From positions 248,001 to 312,000 of the forward strand of contig NZ_FUZI01000002.1 of assembly GCF_900166965.1 (NCBI RefSeq): 64,000 bases of DNA. Reading direction: 5' to 3'. Origin of the DNA: Photobacterium piscicola (GTDB lineage Bacteria; Pseudomonadota; Gammaproteobacteria; Enterobacterales; Vibrionaceae). Shown here in pieces: positions 38,803-50,176 of this stretch (positions are counted from its first letter, which is position 1; the number at the start of each line of letters is the position of its first letter). A program made the translations under genes and the position numbers. The notes under the pieces were generated by a model. That model did no database searches. It saw nothing but the letters and a program-made list of their open reading frames with translations, and had not been told where the DNA came from.

Positions 38803-39054
38803 TATTATTCCTTCAATCACACATTGGTTCATATCGAACATGTAAATGCTCATTCGAAACAAATGATACGGATAATAAATGACAGTTTTGCGATCGAATG
38901 CGTATATAATGCTTTTTTCAGCTTAAATAATAACTTTAATTCTCAAATGGTGACTTTAATTCCAAAGTGGAATAAAGCTATTAAATATTCATCGTATCGA
39001 CTTATTTATTTCATACTTTGCTTCTACCACGTCTATAACGTGATAAAAATCAAA
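38803..39054. other. intergenic upstream of glpQ
   Basis: AT-rich stretch with the presumed glpQ promoter. A 78-codon plus-strand frame (38824-39060) shows no family features. The 9-bp repeat begins at its right edge. Confidence 0.5.
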
Positions 39055-39186
39055 CAGTAATAGCAGTAATAGCAGTAATAGCAGTAATAGCAGTAATAGC
39101 AGTAATAGCAGTAATAGCAGTAATAGCAGTAATAGCAGTAATAGCAGTAATAGCAGTAATAGCAGTAATAGCAGTAATAGCAGTAA
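39055..39186. repeat. 9-bp tandem repeat, 14.7 copies
   Basis: Fourteen perfect copies of CAGTAATAG and a partial fifteenth (CAGTAA) lie between the glpQ start region and the cysS terminator. In one frame the unit gives paired stop codons. The array is outside any gene. Confidence 0.97.
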
Positions 39187-39240
39187 AAATCATATAAACA
39201 AGCTGACATTACGCCGATAACATAAAATAAAGATATAAAA

Positions 39241-39265
39241 AAACCGAGGCAGAATACCTCGGTTT
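39241..39265 (-). terminator. terminator of cysS
   Basis: AAACCGAGG and CCTCGGTTT with a 7-base loop, followed by a T run on the minus strand, 19 bases past the cysS stop. Confidence 0.85.
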
Positions 39266-39283
39266 GATAAACAACAGATTTAA

Positions 39284-40666
39284 TTATTTACGACGCCAAG
39301 TTGTACCTTGTGCACCATCTTCTAAAATAATGCCCATCGCAAGTAACTTATCACGCGCATCATCAGCAGCAGCCCAATCTTTCGCAGCACGCGCATCTAA
39401 ACGCTGTTGAATTAACCCTTCAATTTCAGCCACGTCATCTTCTTCACCTGCACCACCTTGTAAAAAAGTTTCAGGATCTTGAGATAATAAGCCTAAAATG
39501 TCAGCCAACTCTCGCATACGCGCACCTAACAAAGATGCAGCTGCAATATCATCCGTTTTAAGACGGTTGATCTCACGCGCCATATCAAACAATGTAGAAT
39601 ATGCTTCAGGCGTATTGAAATCATCATCCATCGCTTCTTTAAAACGAGCAACGAACTCTTCACCACCAGCAGCTTCTACTGATGTATCTAAGCCACGTAG
39701 TGACGTATATAAACGCTCAAGTGCTGAACGCGCTTGTTTAAGATTATCTTCACTGTAATTAAGCTGGCTACGGTAATGACCAGACATTAAGAAATAACGT
39801 ACAGTTTCAGGATCATAATGATTTAATACGTCGCGAATAGTGAAGAAATTACCTAGTGATTTAGACATCTTTTCACGATCAACCATCACCATGCCACTGT
39901 GCATCCATGTATTCACATATTGACCATCGTGAGCACAGCATGATTGCGCAATTTCATTTTCGTGGTGAGGGAATTGTAAATCTGAGCCACCACCATGAAT
40001 ATCAAAATGATCGCCAAGAATAGATGAGTTCATCGCTGAACATTCAATATGCCAACCAGGGCGACCAGGGCCCCATGGTGATTCCCATGTTGGTTCACCA
40101 GGCTTCGACATTTTCCACAAAACAAAGTCTAACGGACTGCGTTTTGCCATATCGACATCAACGCGCGCACCCGCTTGAAGTTGATCAAGATCTTGCTTAG
40201 AAAGACGACCATAATCGTCATACTTGCTCACTTCAAACATTACATCGCCATTTGATGCAACATAAGCAAAGCCACGTTCAATTAAACGCTCACAAAGCGC
40301 AATAATTTCAGCAATAAATTGCGTCGCACGTGGTTCAACATCAGGACGTTTCATGCCTAAAGCATCAAAGTCAGCATGCATTTCACTAATTAGGCGTTCT
40401 GTTAATGATTCACAGCTTTCACCATTTTCAGCAGCACGCTTAATGATTTTGTCATCGATATCAGTAATGTTACGAACAAAAGTAAGATCGTAGCCTGAGT
40501 AACGCAAATAACGCGACACAACATCAAAAGAGACAAATGTACGACCATGTCCGATATGACATAAATCGTAGATCGTAACGCCACAAACGTACATACCGAC
40601 TTTGCCAGGATGGATGGGTGTAAATACTTCTTTTTGTCGTGTGAGCGAATTATAGATCTTTAACAT
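39284..40666 (-). CDS. cysS: cysteinyl-tRNA synthetase
   Basis: 460 residues (E. coli 461). Class I synthetase with zinc-ligand Cys28, the HIGH signature (CHIGHGR, 37-40) and KMSKS about residue 266. The C-terminal helical DALR domain and small anticodon-binding tail end in [13 protein letters not shown]. Cytoplasmic, monomeric. The ATG at 40666 is the only sensible start. Divergent from ppiB, as in E. coli. Confidence 0.97.
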   Translation of the reverse strand: MLKIYNSLTRQKEVFTPIHPGKVGMYVCGVTIYDLCHIGHGRTFVSFDVVSRYLRYSGYDLTFVRNITDIDDKIIKRAAENGESCESLTERLISEMHADFDALGMKRPDVEPRATQFIAEIIALCERLIERGFAYVASNGDVMFEVSKYDDYGRLSKQDLDQLQAGARVDVDMAKRSPLDFVLWKMSKPGEPTWESPWGPGRPGWHIECSAMNSSILGDHFDIHGGGSDLQFPHHENEIAQSCCAHDGQYVNTWMHSGMVMVDREKMSKSLGNFFTIRDVLNHYDPETVRYFLMSGHYRSQLNYSEDNLKQARSALERLYTSLRGLDTSVEAAGGEEFVARFKEAMDDDFNTPEAYSTLFDMAREINRLKTDDIAAASLLGARMRELADILGLLSQDPETFLQGGAGEEDDVAEIEGLIQQRLDARAAKDWAAADDARDKLLAMGIILEDGAQGTTWRRK

Positions 40667-40856
40667 GTCTCAGCATTACTCATTAATTTCAAATTTGTCG
40701 TAATTACACCTTTTATAGCATTTGATCGCAAGGAAAATTCAAGGATGGATGCTATTTTAGCAATTAGTGCAGATTAAGCGGGTAATGTTTGTCTGACACG
40801 GCTAAGGTAAGTTAATATCCACGCTTAAAGAAAATACTCCATTAAAGGAAAAAATC

Positions 40857-41351
40857 ATGATCACTCTTCACACAAATTTCGGTGACATCAAAATTAATCT
40901 TTTTGAAGATAAAGCACCGGTAACATGTGCTAACTTCCTACAATACTGCCGTGACGGTTTCTATAATGGCACTATTTTCCACCGCGTTATTGATGGTTTC
41001 ATGGTTCAAGGCGGCGGCATGCTTCCTGGTATGGAAGAGAAAGAAACTCGCGCAACAATCAACAATGAAGCAAACAATGGCCTAAGCAACAAAACAGGCA
41101 CATTAGCAATGGCGCGTACTAACGCACCACACTCTGCTAGCTCACAGTTCTTCATTAACGTAAAAGATAACAACTTCCTAGACTTCACTGGCGAAAACAT
41201 GAGTGGCTGGGGCTACTGTGTATTTGCTGCTGTTGTTGAAGGCATGGATGTAGTAAACAAAATCAAAGCAGTAAAAACAGGCCGTAACGGTTACCACGAC
41301 GACGTGCCTGTTGAAGACGTTATCATCGAAAACGTAACAATCGAAGACTAA
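40857..41351 (+). CDS. ppiB: peptidyl-prolyl cis-trans isomerase B (cyclophilin)
   Basis: 164 residues, equal to cytoplasmic E. coli PpiB. The cyclophilin core shows [14 protein letters not shown] with the catalytic Arg, [20 protein letters not shown] and the W in [15 protein letters not shown]. No signal peptide. The ATG at 40857 has AAAGGA at 8 bases. lpxH follows 44 bases later, with a terminator-like hairpin in between. Divergent from cysS. Confidence 0.96.
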   Translation: MITLHTNFGDIKINLFEDKAPVTCANFLQYCRDGFYNGTIFHRVIDGFMVQGGGMLPGMEEKETRATINNEANNGLSNKTGTLAMARTNAPHSASSQFFINVKDNNFLDFTGENMSGWGYCVFAAVVEGMDVVNKIKAVKTGRNGYHDDVPVEDVIIENVTIED

Positions 41352-41360
41352 TACTTCGCA

Positions 41361-41387
41361 AAGGGCGGTCAATTACCGCCCTTTATT
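41361..41387 (+). terminator. hairpin terminator between ppiB and lpxH
   Basis: AAGGGCGGT and ACCGCCCTT around CAATT, followed by a short T stretch just before the lpxH start. It may attenuate rather than fully stop transcription into lpxH. Confidence 0.65.
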
Positions 41388-41395
41388 AATCTCTT

Positions 41396-42136
41396 ATGAC
41401 CACATTATTTATCTCAGATTTGCACTTAAGTGCTGAACGTCCTGACATTACCGCTTGTTTCTTACGCTTTATGGCCGAAGAAACCCACCATATCGATGCC
41501 TTGTATGTATTAGGGGATTTATTTGAAATGTGGATAGGCGATGATGAAGACTCCCCTTTCTTACAGCAAGTCAAGCATGCCTTCAAAATGCTGACTGATG
41601 CTGGTACACCGTGTTACTTTATTCATGGCAACCGTGACTTTTTAATTGGTAAACAATTTAGCCGTCAAACGGGAATAACCTTATTGCCTCAGCATACGGT
41701 GGTTGATCTATATGGTACACCAACCTTAATTTTACACGGTGATACGCTATGTATTGAAGATCAAGCCTACCAACGTTACCGTAAAAAAGTTCACAATCCT
41801 GTTATCCAATGGTTGTTTGCCCGATTACCATTATCATACCGAGTTAAAGTCGGGGATAAATTCCGCAGTAACAGTGGTAAGAATAATCAAACTAAAAGCC
41901 AATCGATTATGGATGTTACTCAAGCAGAAGTGGTACGGGTAATGCGCGATGCACATGTCACTCAAATGATTCATGGCCACACACATCGACCTGATATTCA
42001 TGATCTTGATATTGATGGCATTCCTGCACAACGCATTGTTCTTGGTGATTGGTATGATCATGGCTCAGTGCTGGTATATCACCCCGATGGATATCAATTA
42101 GAAACACGCGATTTCAGTGCTTCTAACTCGAAATAA
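41396..42136 (+). CDS. lpxH: UDP-2,3-diacylglucosamine diphosphatase LpxH
   Basis: 246 residues. Hydrolyses UDP-2,3-diacylglucosamine to lipid X, fourth step of lipid A synthesis, at the inner membrane surface. The calcineurin-like metal site is complete: Asp8, His10, Asp41, Asn79 and His114, then HGHTHRP with two more His, matching the positions in E. coli. The start is ATG at 41396, just beyond the hairpin. In E. coli the neighbour is also ppiB. Confidence 0.96.
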   Translation: MTTLFISDLHLSAERPDITACFLRFMAEETHHIDALYVLGDLFEMWIGDDEDSPFLQQVKHAFKMLTDAGTPCYFIHGNRDFLIGKQFSRQTGITLLPQHTVVDLYGTPTLILHGDTLCIEDQAYQRYRKKVHNPVIQWLFARLPLSYRVKVGDKFRSNSGKNNQTKSQSIMDVTQAEVVRVMRDAHVTQMIHGHTHRPDIHDLDIDGIPAQRIVLGDWYDHGSVLVYHPDGYQLETRDFSASNSK

Positions 42137-42143
42137 TAAGTAT

Positions 42144-42174
42144 AAAAAAAGGTACGACATGCGTACCTTTTTTA
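42144..42174. terminator. bidirectional terminator, lpxH / TSUP gene
   Basis: AAAAAAGGTACG and CGTACCTTTTTT arms between two convergent genes. Confidence 0.85.
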
Positions 42175-42215
42175 TTGCTATAAAATCTCATACTGATCAT
42201 TTATTAGCGTAATAC

Positions 42216-43112
42216 TTATTGTGCTTTTACCACTGCATTAGGCATCACTTTTCTATCAGCAAGCCATGAGCGGTACATAGTGAACGAAGTATAAAACACC
42301 ACGATACACACTAGCCACGATAACACATGCATATTTAATGACTTCACTAAATATGCAGCAATGATCACCATTATCGGTCCAACAACGGCAACGGTTACCG
42401 TTGCGCGACTATTAAAACGATTATGGCGAATAAAGCTAGCTGATGAGAAAAAGCTTAAAAATGCACATGAACACATCATGACCGGAAAGGCCGCCAACGG
42501 ATTCATCCCCAGAAGGTAAATCATTACCATACAGGGTGCATACAAACCAATACCCACCGTCATTAACGCGCCAAAAATAAAGTTACCAATAATTCCAATA
42601 ACCAATTTCCAGCCGCTTAAACCCAGGCTACTGCCACCTAATGGAAAGAGCTTTAATTGACCAGCAAGCATTAAGCCTGCCACAATTAACAAAGCAACAC
42701 TCATTACGATGCGAATATGTTGCCGATCCCAACTAGAAACTAACCGCGCCCCCATTGTGGCACCAACGCAGGCTGCCGCCACCAAGCTTAATAATGTCAC
42801 TGAATCAACAGCGACAGCAGTCATAAAAATAAATGACTGAAACACAGTGGGGAGTACTGATTGGCTATTCAGTGTTCCAGGTAATTGTTGATCATCAATA
42901 AGCTTAAACTGTTTATAACCTGAGGTCATAATGGCAAAACTGCCAATACCTAAAGTGTCACAAAAGTGCGCAAAGCCACCGATAATCGCAATCGGGATAA
43001 TACGTGTATCAGCTTCCTGCTTGTGATTTCTTCGCCATGCTGCCAACAACATCACACAAAAGATACCACCACCAACAAGCAATCCCGCTTGTATCAAGGT
43101 AAATATGGACAT
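42216..43112 (-). CDS. TSUP (TauE/SafE) family membrane permease
   Basis: About 298 residues from the ATG at 43112, with eight hydrophobic helices. Features of the TauE/SafE (TSUP) family are GGFAHFCDTLGIGSFA early and GIGLYAPCMVMIYLLGMNP in the second half. Members export sulfite, sulfonates or other small organic anions; the substrate here is unknown. The frame is open to 43175 and an earlier start cannot be excluded, because no ribosome site is convincing. Divergent from ychJ. Confidence 0.75.
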   Translation of the reverse strand: MSIFTLIQAGLLVGGGIFCVMLLAAWRRNHKQEADTRIIPIAIIGGFAHFCDTLGIGSFAIMTSGYKQFKLIDDQQLPGTLNSQSVLPTVFQSFIFMTAVAVDSVTLLSLVAAACVGATMGARLVSSWDRQHIRIVMSVALLIVAGLMLAGQLKLFPLGGSSLGLSGWKLVIGIIGNFIFGALMTVGIGLYAPCMVMIYLLGMNPLAAFPVMMCSCAFLSFFSSASFIRHNRFNSRATVTVAVVGPIMVIIAAYLVKSLNMHVLSWLVCIVVFYTSFTMYRSWLADRKVMPNAVVKAQ

Positions 43113-43334
43113 AACTACTATTAAACAAAAAAGAGGGTTATTTGAGGAGCACAAAAGGTGCATTGCAAATGGCAATTATTCCAGCCGCAAATATTATGTA
43201 CTTATACGCTATGAGTTACCATTGTTTTAGTCATTCCATCAATATATTGCGGTAAATATAAACACTGATTGCTAATTGAGATAATGAAAACGTAAACTAC
43301 CCCTAATTTCTTTATTAAAATCGGCTTAAAAAAG

Positions 43335-43859
43335 ATGTCAAAACACCATAATGAATGTCCTTGCGGCAGCCACAAACCGCTTGTTGAATGCTGTAAACCC
43401 ATTCATCTTAATCATGCATTAGCAACCCATCCAGAACAGCTTATGCGTGCGCGTTACAGTGCTCATGTGCTGGGTTTAGTTGATTTTGTAATACAAACAT
43501 ATCACGCCAGTTGTGAAGCAGAACATCACCGTGAAGCCATTGCCGAGTCGATTAACCTTAAATGGCTAGGCCTAGAAGTTATTAGCAGTGAAATTGCGGC
43601 TGATGGTCAGGGTTTTGTTGAATTTAAAGCAGGTTATAAAGAAGCAGGTGAAGAATATATACTGCAAGAGCGTTCTCGATTTGTGCAAGAATCCATTAAT
43701 GGTCAATGCTATTGGTTTTACATTGATGGTGAATACCCTCAGCCTCCACCAAGCGAACAACCGCCAGCACCGAAGCCAATAACCGTTACTAAAACTGTTG
43801 GTCGTAATGATCCTTGTTCATGCGGTAGCGGTAAAAAATATAAAAAATGCTGTGGCTAA
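43335..43859 (+). CDS. ychJ: YchJ (UPF0225) family protein with two SEC-C motifs
   Basis: 174 residues. It has SEC-C-type zinc motifs at both ends, Cys8/Cys10/Cys19/Cys20 and Cys161/Cys163/Cys172/Cys173. The central YchJ domain (about 30-135) has [11 protein letters not shown] and [20 protein letters not shown]. Cytoplasmic, function unknown; SEC-C zinc motifs often mediate contacts with SecB or other proteins. ATG at 43335. A hairpin terminator follows. Confidence 0.88.
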   Translation: MSKHHNECPCGSHKPLVECCKPIHLNHALATHPEQLMRARYSAHVLGLVDFVIQTYHASCEAEHHREAIAESINLKWLGLEVISSEIAADGQGFVEFKAGYKEAGEEYILQERSRFVQESINGQCYWFYIDGEYPQPPPSEQPPAPKPITVTKTVGRNDPCSCGSGKKYKKCCG

Positions 43860-43884
43860 TGCTAACGTATTAACACCACTCATC

Positions 43885-43918
43885 AATAAAACTGAGTAAG
43901 GATGCTCAGTTTTATTAA
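43885..43918. terminator. terminator of ychJ
   Basis: AATAAAACTGAG pairs with CTCAGTTTTATT around an 8-base loop, 26 bases past the stop. Confidence 0.8.
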
Positions 43919-44189
43919 TGTGTTATTTGTTGCTCTATTGAAAAAACACACTTAAATAATTTACATTTAAAGAATACCATCCTCTATCTTTAATTTTAAA
44001 AGTAAAACAATCCATTATAGTTCATCATCTTACCAATAAAAATACTGCATCCCATCCCTTCAGCGTATCAATACAAACAATTAACATTTATTTTAACTTT
44101 TCGCTTAAATTATTGTTGCAAAAAACAACAGCCTTCGTTAGTGTGAATGACAACAACAAATAATGTTCACCCTTATTGAGTAACTATTT
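43919..44189. other. his operon upstream region
   Basis: Untranslated AT-rich stretch before hisL. A possible promoter is TTGCAA (44117-44122), 17 bases, then TAGTGT (44140-44145), which would start the leader transcript about 38 bases before hisL. The -10 match is modest. Confidence 0.45.
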
Positions 44190-44237
44190 ATGCGTATCCA
44201 AATGATTCTATCTCAACATCATCATCATCCTGACTAG
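44190..44237 (+). CDS. hisL: his operon leader peptide HisL
   Basis: 15-codon frame, MRIQMILSQHHHHPD, with four consecutive His codons (E. coli HisL has seven). Ribosome stalling at these codons when charged tRNA-His is scarce should favour the antiterminator and let transcription continue into hisG. It ends in HHPD, as the E. coli leader does. Confidence 0.93.
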   Translation: MRIQMILSQHHHHPD

Positions 44238-44312
44238 TCTTTCGGGAGGATACGCCTCACCCTGGAAGACGTCTTTTTTCTTCCAGTGGTCATAACGGAA
44301 TATCTCATTCAG

Positions 44313-44346
44313 ACCCTCGGAAGAAACTTCTTTCGAGGGTTTTTTA
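44313..44346 (+). terminator. his attenuator terminator
   Basis: ACCCTCG and CGAGGGT arms with a run of six to seven T, 75 bases after the hisL stop. Upstream complementary stretches around 44240-44290 (including CTGGAAGA...TCTTCCAG arms) would form the pause and antitermination structures. Confidence 0.88.
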
Positions 44347-44407
44347 ATACCTGATTTTCAATTTGAAATTTTTATTATTTGAATGAATTTAGACAAGGAA
44401 TATACCT

Positions 44408-45304
44408 ATGCAAACACAACGATTACGCATTGCGATTCAGAAAAAAGGCCGTCTTAGCAAAGAGTGCCAAGATCTACTTAAACGCTGCGGTGTTAAATTT
44501 AATATGGTCGGTGAACGATTAGTGGTTCACGCCGAAAATATGCCAATTGATTTATTACTCGTTCGAGATGATGACATTCCCGGTCTGATCATGGATGGCG
44601 TGGTGGATTTAGGTGTTATTGGTGAAAATGAACTTGAAGAAGTTAGTCTAGAGCGCGCAGCACGTAACGAAGCCAGTGATTATCTCAAACTACGTCGACT
44701 AGATTTTGGCGGCTGCCGTCTTTCTATTGCGATTGATAAAGACATTGATTACAACGGCCCACAAGATCTTAATGGCAAACGTATTGCAACTACTTACCCA
44801 CAATTAGTCAAACGCTACATGGACAATATTGGGGTTCAATTTACAACCTGTATGCTCAATGGTTCTGTCGAAGTTGCACCACGAGCAGGTTTAGCCGATG
44901 CCATTTGTGATTTGGTATCGACAGGTGCCACCCTTGAAGCTAATGGCTTAAAAGAAGCCGAAGTAATCTTGCGATCTAAAGCGGTATTAATTCAATCAAT
45001 GGCAGTGATCAGCGCTGAAAAACAAGCCCTAATTGAACGATTACTTATTCGTATTCAAGGTGTTATTCAAGCTAAAGAATCTAAATACATCATGCTACAC
45101 GCGCCCACTGATCGCCTTGACCAAATTAAACAATTATTACCAGGCGCTGAAGATCCAACCGTATTACCATTAGCAGGAGATAAAAGCCGCGTTGCAATCC
45201 ACCTTGTGAGCTCTGAAAATCTGTTCTGGGAAACCATGGAGCAACTTAAAGAATTAGGTGCGAGCTCTATTTTAGTCTTGCCCATTGAAAAAATGATGGA
45301 GTAA
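44408..45304 (+). CDS. hisG: ATP phosphoribosyltransferase HisG (long form)
   Basis: 298 residues (E. coli 299). Condenses ATP and PRPP, the first and feedback-inhibited step of histidine synthesis. The long, HisZ-independent form has a periplasmic-binding-like catalytic fold with [12 protein letters not shown] and [14 protein letters not shown], and a C-terminal regulatory domain (about 225-298). The ATG at 44408 follows AAGGAA at good spacing, 61 bases after the attenuator. hisD follows after 3 bases. Confidence 0.97.
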   Translation: MQTQRLRIAIQKKGRLSKECQDLLKRCGVKFNMVGERLVVHAENMPIDLLLVRDDDIPGLIMDGVVDLGVIGENELEEVSLERAARNEASDYLKLRRLDFGGCRLSIAIDKDIDYNGPQDLNGKRIATTYPQLVKRYMDNIGVQFTTCMLNGSVEVAPRAGLADAICDLVSTGATLEANGLKEAEVILRSKAVLIQSMAVISAEKQALIERLLIRIQGVIQAKESKYIMLHAPTDRLDQIKQLLPGAEDPTVLPLAGDKSRVAIHLVSSENLFWETMEQLKELGASSILVLPIEKMME

Positions 45305-45307
45305 GTC

Positions 45308-46609
45308 ATGAAAACCGTACTATGGCAATCACTCACAAAAGACCAGCAACAACAACTGTTGGCGCGCCCTGCTGTAAATAACAGCGCGAATATCACGGCT
45401 ATTGTCAGTGACATTATTCAACAAGTCCGTCAACAAGGCGATGGTGCACTATTTACGCTTACCGAAAAATTTGATGGTATTCGCCCTACAACACTCGCTG
45501 TTTCAACAACTGACGTTAATGCGGCTTGTGCTCGATTAAGTGATGATATGAAAGCATCCTTAGAGCAAGCACATCGTAATATCACCACCTTCCACCTTGC
45601 ACAACAACAACCAACATTACGCGTTGAAACACAAGCAGGAGTGATTTGTGAACAAGTTACGCGTCCGATTAATTCAGTTGGGTTATATATTCCCGGCGGC
45701 AGTGCGCCATTACCATCAACGGTATTAATGTTAGGTGTGCCGGCTCAAATTGCAGGTTGTCGTAAAATCGTATTATGTTCCCCGCCTCCAATTGCAGATG
45801 AAATTCTGTATGTTGCCAAACTATGTGGCATTAACGCTATATATAACGTAGGAGGTTCACAAGCGATTGCCGCAATGGCTTATGGTACTGACACTATTGC
45901 CAGTGTTGATAAGATTTTTGGCCCAGGTAATGCCTTTGTTACCGAAGCAAAACGACAAGTCAGTAATGACTTCAACGGTGCAGCAATTGATATGCCAGCC
46001 GGCCCCTCTGAAGTATTAGTCATTGCCGATGAAACAGCTGATCCTGAATTTATTGCCGCTGATTTATTAAGCCAAGCCGAACACGGGCCTGATTCACAAG
46101 TTATCTTAGTCACTTCAAGCCAAACTATTGCCGATCAAACTGCAGCAGCGATTGAAAATCAATTGCGCCAACTAACACGGGCTGATATTGCTCAACAAGC
46201 TTTAACATCTAGCCTTTTGATCGTAACCGAAACATTGCACCAATGTGTGGCTATTTCCAATCAATATGGTCCTGAACACTTAATTGTTCAAACCTGTGAG
46301 CCAAGAGAGTTAGTATCATTGCTTGATAATGCTGGTTCAATTTTCTTAGGTAAATGGTCACCTGAATCTGTGGGGGATTATGCTTCAGGCACTAACCACG
46401 TATTACCAACCTATGGCTATACCCGCACTTATTCAAGTCTCGGCTTAGCTGATTTTAGTAAACGAATGACAATACAAGAATTATCTGCCGACGGTTTACT
46501 CGGTATTGCAAAAACAGTGACCACAATTGCAGAAGCTGAAGGCCTTGACGCTCACAAACACGCTGTCACTATTCGGGTTAATAAATTAACTGCACAACAA
46601 GAGAATTGA
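45308..46609 (+). CDS. hisD: histidinol dehydrogenase HisD
   Basis: 433 residues (E. coli 434). Zinc enzyme oxidising L-histidinol to histidine in two NAD-dependent steps, the last of the pathway. The conserved [45 protein letters not shown] and [11 protein letters not shown] are present. ATG at 45308; the last codons run up to the hisC start (stop 46607-46609, hisC ATG 46612). Confidence 0.97.
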   Translation: MKTVLWQSLTKDQQQQLLARPAVNNSANITAIVSDIIQQVRQQGDGALFTLTEKFDGIRPTTLAVSTTDVNAACARLSDDMKASLEQAHRNITTFHLAQQQPTLRVETQAGVICEQVTRPINSVGLYIPGGSAPLPSTVLMLGVPAQIAGCRKIVLCSPPPIADEILYVAKLCGINAIYNVGGSQAIAAMAYGTDTIASVDKIFGPGNAFVTEAKRQVSNDFNGAAIDMPAGPSEVLVIADETADPEFIAADLLSQAEHGPDSQVILVTSSQTIADQTAAAIENQLRQLTRADIAQQALTSSLLIVTETLHQCVAISNQYGPEHLIVQTCEPRELVSLLDNAGSIFLGKWSPESVGDYASGTNHVLPTYGYTRTYSSLGLADFSKRMTIQELSADGLLGIAKTVTTIAEAEGLDAHKHAVTIRVNKLTAQQEN

Positions 46610-46611
46610 TC

Positions 46612-47661
46612 ATGAACATAGCCCAACTAGCCCGTAAAACCGTGCGAGAATTAACCCCTTATCAATCAGCCCGTCGTTTAGGCGGTAAAGGTGATATTTG
46701 GCTTAATGCGAATGAATCACCATTTGCCAATGAATACAGTATTAATCTTGCTGGATTAAACCGTTATAGCGAGTGCCAACCACCAGAGCTGATCAAGGCT
46801 TATGCTGACTATGCTGGCGTTGACCCACAACAGGTTCTAACTTCTCGCGGTGCCGATGAGGGTATTGAGCTGATCATTAAAGCTTTCTGTGAACCCAATT
46901 GCGACAGCATTCTCTATTGTCCACCCACTTATGGTATGTATGCCATTAGTGCAGAAATCAATGATGTTAGTACCAAAGTTGTACCATTAACGCCAGAATG
47001 GCAATTAGACCTTACTGTCATTGCCGAGCAACTTGATAACGTCAAAATCGTGTTTGCTTGTAGTCCTAATAACCCAACCGGTAATTTATTAGCACGTAAA
47101 GATATTATCGCCTTACTTGAAATGACCACTGATAAAGCAATAGTAGTTATTGATGAGGCGTATATTGATTTTAGCCTTCAAGATAGCGTTAAAGATTTAT
47201 TAACAACGTATCCACATCTGGTTATTTTGCGAACATTATCTAAAGCGTTTGCACTAGCAGGACTACGTTGTGGCTTTACTTTAGCCAATAAAGAAATCAT
47301 TGAAATTCTACTTAAAATTATAGCCCCTTACCCTGTACCCGTACCTGTTACTGAAATTGCAGTACAAGCCTTATCACCAGCAGGCCGCGCACGCACCAAA
47401 TTTCAAGTATTAGACTTATGTGCTAACCGCGCTTATCTACAAGCAGGTCTTAGCATGTTAGCCGGCGTTACTGTCTTTGATGGGTATGGTAACTACTTGC
47501 TAGTAAAATTTGCTGATGCCGATAAATTATTTAATGCGCTATGGGATAACGGCATTATTTTACGTCGTTCACCGATTGAAAATTGCATTCGTATCAGTGT
47601 CGGTAACCGTGACGAATGTGAAAAAACTCTCGCGTTTATTCGCGGCCAATTACAACAATAA
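46612..47661 (+). CDS. hisC: histidinol-phosphate aminotransferase HisC
   Basis: 349 residues (E. coli 356). PLP-dependent fold-type I aminotransferase converting imidazole-acetol phosphate to histidinol phosphate. Substrate and cofactor motifs include [40 protein letters not shown] and the PLP lysine in [12 protein letters not shown]. The ATG at 46612 fits better than the TTG two codons earlier, with GAGAA as ribosome site. Confidence 0.96.
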   Translation: MNIAQLARKTVRELTPYQSARRLGGKGDIWLNANESPFANEYSINLAGLNRYSECQPPELIKAYADYAGVDPQQVLTSRGADEGIELIIKAFCEPNCDSILYCPPTYGMYAISAEINDVSTKVVPLTPEWQLDLTVIAEQLDNVKIVFACSPNNPTGNLLARKDIIALLEMTTDKAIVVIDEAYIDFSLQDSVKDLLTTYPHLVILRTLSKAFALAGLRCGFTLANKEIIEILLKIIAPYPVPVPVTEIAVQALSPAGRARTKFQVLDLCANRAYLQAGLSMLAGVTVFDGYGNYLLVKFADADKLFNALWDNGIILRRSPIENCIRISVGNRDECEKTLAFIRGQLQQ

Positions 47662-47679
47662 TTAATAAGGACATTGATT

Positions 47680-48750
47680 GTGAGCCAAGAGAAAATTCTA
47701 TTTATCGACCGTGATGGCACCTTAATTGTTGAGCCACCTGTCGACTTTCAAGTTGATCGATTAGACAAACTACAATTTGAAGCCAATGTTATTCCGGCAT
47801 TACTTGCACTTCAAAATGCCGGTTATACCTTAGTGATGGTTACCAACCAAGACGGCCTCGGTACTCACAGCTATCCCCAAGCTGATTTTGATGCCCCTCA
47901 TACGATGATGATGGATATTTTTAGCTCACAAGGAATTCACTTTAGTGACGTATTGATCTGCCCCCACTTTGACCACCAGCAATGCAGTTGTCGTAAGCCA
48001 AAGTTGGGGTTAGTCAAAGACTACTTACAGCAAGGTCGCGTTGATTTTGCTACTTCAGCAGTGATTGGTGATCGTCAAACAGATCTTCAATTAGCAGAAA
48101 ATATGGCGATCCGAGGTATTCAATACCACCCGCAAACCATGAACTGGCAACAGATCGTCACCGATCTCACCACCCAACCACGGATCGCAGAAGTGGTACG
48201 TACCACTAAAGAAACAAATATTCGTGTCAAAGTGAATTTAGATCAAACGGGCGGTAATACAATTTCAACCGGATTAGGATTCTTTGATCACATGCTTGAT
48301 CAAATCGCCACTCACGGTGGTTTTCAAATGACATTAACGGTTGATGGTGACTTACACATTGATGATCATCACAGTGTTGAAGATGCTGCCCTCGCCCTAG
48401 GTGAAGCACTACGTCAAGCGCTTGGAGATAAGCGAGGTATTGGCCGATTTGGATTTAGCTTACCGATGGACGAATGTTTGGCACAATGTGCGTTAGATTT
48501 GTCTGGTCGTCCTTATCTTAAATTTGATGCCACATTTAGTCGTGATCGTGTGGGTGATCTTTCTACGGAAATGGTACCTCACTTCTTTCGTTCATTGACC
48601 GATACCCTAGCCTGTACGCTGCACTTATCGTCAACAGGCAATAATGATCACCACATTGTTGAAAGTTTATTTAAAGCCTTTGGACGAACGCTGCGCCAAG
48701 CGATCAAAGTGGAAGGTAATGAGCTTCCAAGCAGCAAAGGAGTGTTGTAA
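47680..48750 (+). CDS. hisB: bifunctional histidinol-phosphatase/imidazoleglycerol-phosphate dehydratase
   Basis: 356 residues. The N-terminal HAD phosphatase (about 1-165) has the DRDGT nucleophile motif and a zinc site with [15 protein letters not shown]. The C-terminal IGP dehydratase (about 168-356) has [29 protein letters not shown] and the [13 protein letters not shown] motif that bind manganese. The start is GTG at 47680 with AAGGA upstream, giving MSQEK, as in E. coli MSQKY. Its stop overlaps hisH (TAATG). Confidence 0.96.
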   Translation: MSQEKILFIDRDGTLIVEPPVDFQVDRLDKLQFEANVIPALLALQNAGYTLVMVTNQDGLGTHSYPQADFDAPHTMMMDIFSSQGIHFSDVLICPHFDHQQCSCRKPKLGLVKDYLQQGRVDFATSAVIGDRQTDLQLAENMAIRGIQYHPQTMNWQQIVTDLTTQPRIAEVVRTTKETNIRVKVNLDQTGGNTISTGLGFFDHMLDQIATHGGFQMTLTVDGDLHIDDHHSVEDAALALGEALRQALGDKRGIGRFGFSLPMDECLAQCALDLSGRPYLKFDATFSRDRVGDLSTEMVPHFFRSLTDTLACTLHLSSTGNNDHHIVESLFKAFGRTLRQAIKVEGNELPSSKGVL

Positions 48751-49400
48751 TGACAGCAACAAGCAACACTCTACAACGGGTTGTGATTATTGATACAGGC
48801 TGTGCCAATGTATCCTCAGTGCGCTTTGCTATCGAACGTCTAGGTTATCAAGTGAACGTCAGTAAAGATCCTGAGATTGTGCTTACTGCTGACAAACTCT
48901 TTCTTCCGGGTGTCGGCACCGCCAGTGAAGCGATGCATAACCTACAACAACGTGATTTAGTCAACTTGGTAAAACAAGTAACCAAACCGTTATTAGGTAT
49001 CTGTTTAGGAATGCAGCTACTTGGCAAAGAATCACAAGAACACGGTCAAAATGGTAACGACATTATTCCCTGTTTAGCTTTGTGTGATGCGCCAGTTGAG
49101 AAAATCCAAGCAGAGGGGTTACCACTTCCGCATATGGGTTGGAATACCATTACACCACAAGATAATCACCCGCTATTTAAAGATATTCCAGCGGGAAGCT
49201 ATTTTTATTTCGTTCATAGCTATGCCATGCCAGTGTTTGACAATACCGCACAGCAAGGTGGCAAAACCATCGCCAGTGCGCAATATGGCCAAAGCTTTAC
49301 AGCTGCAGTGCAAAGCGGTAATTACTATGGGGTGCAGTTTCACCCAGAACGCTCAAGTAAAGCTGGCGCGCAACTGATAAAGAACTTCTTAGAACTATAA
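48750..49400 (+). CDS. hisH: imidazole glycerol phosphate synthase, glutaminase subunit HisH
   Basis: 216 residues. Class I glutamine amidotransferase giving ammonia to HisF. The nucleophile Cys lies in [11 protein letters not shown], the oxyanion region is FLPGVG, and the His-Glu pair is in [11 protein letters not shown]. The ATG overlaps the hisB stop by one base. It is slightly longer than E. coli HisH (196), with an N-terminal extension of about ten residues before [11 protein letters not shown]. Confidence 0.96.
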   Translation: MTATSNTLQRVVIIDTGCANVSSVRFAIERLGYQVNVSKDPEIVLTADKLFLPGVGTASEAMHNLQQRDLVNLVKQVTKPLLGICLGMQLLGKESQEHGQNGNDIIPCLALCDAPVEKIQAEGLPLPHMGWNTITPQDNHPLFKDIPAGSYFYFVHSYAMPVFDNTAQQGGKTIASAQYGQSFTAAVQSGNYYGVQFHPERSSKAGAQLIKNFLEL

Positions 49401-49414
49401 AAAATCAGCAATAA

Positions 49415-50167
<753 letters not shown>

Positions 50168-50176
50168 GGAGAACAC

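Noticed and set aside
38824-39060. 78-codon plus-strand frame upstream of glpQ
   Set aside because: Overlaps the glpQ start on the other strand, lacks a ribosome site and family features, and ends at the edge of the 9-bp repeat.
39055-39186. Coding repeat or CRISPR
   Set aside because: Nine-base perfect tandem units without spacers; one frame has stop codons in every unit and no start or ribosome site leads into the others.
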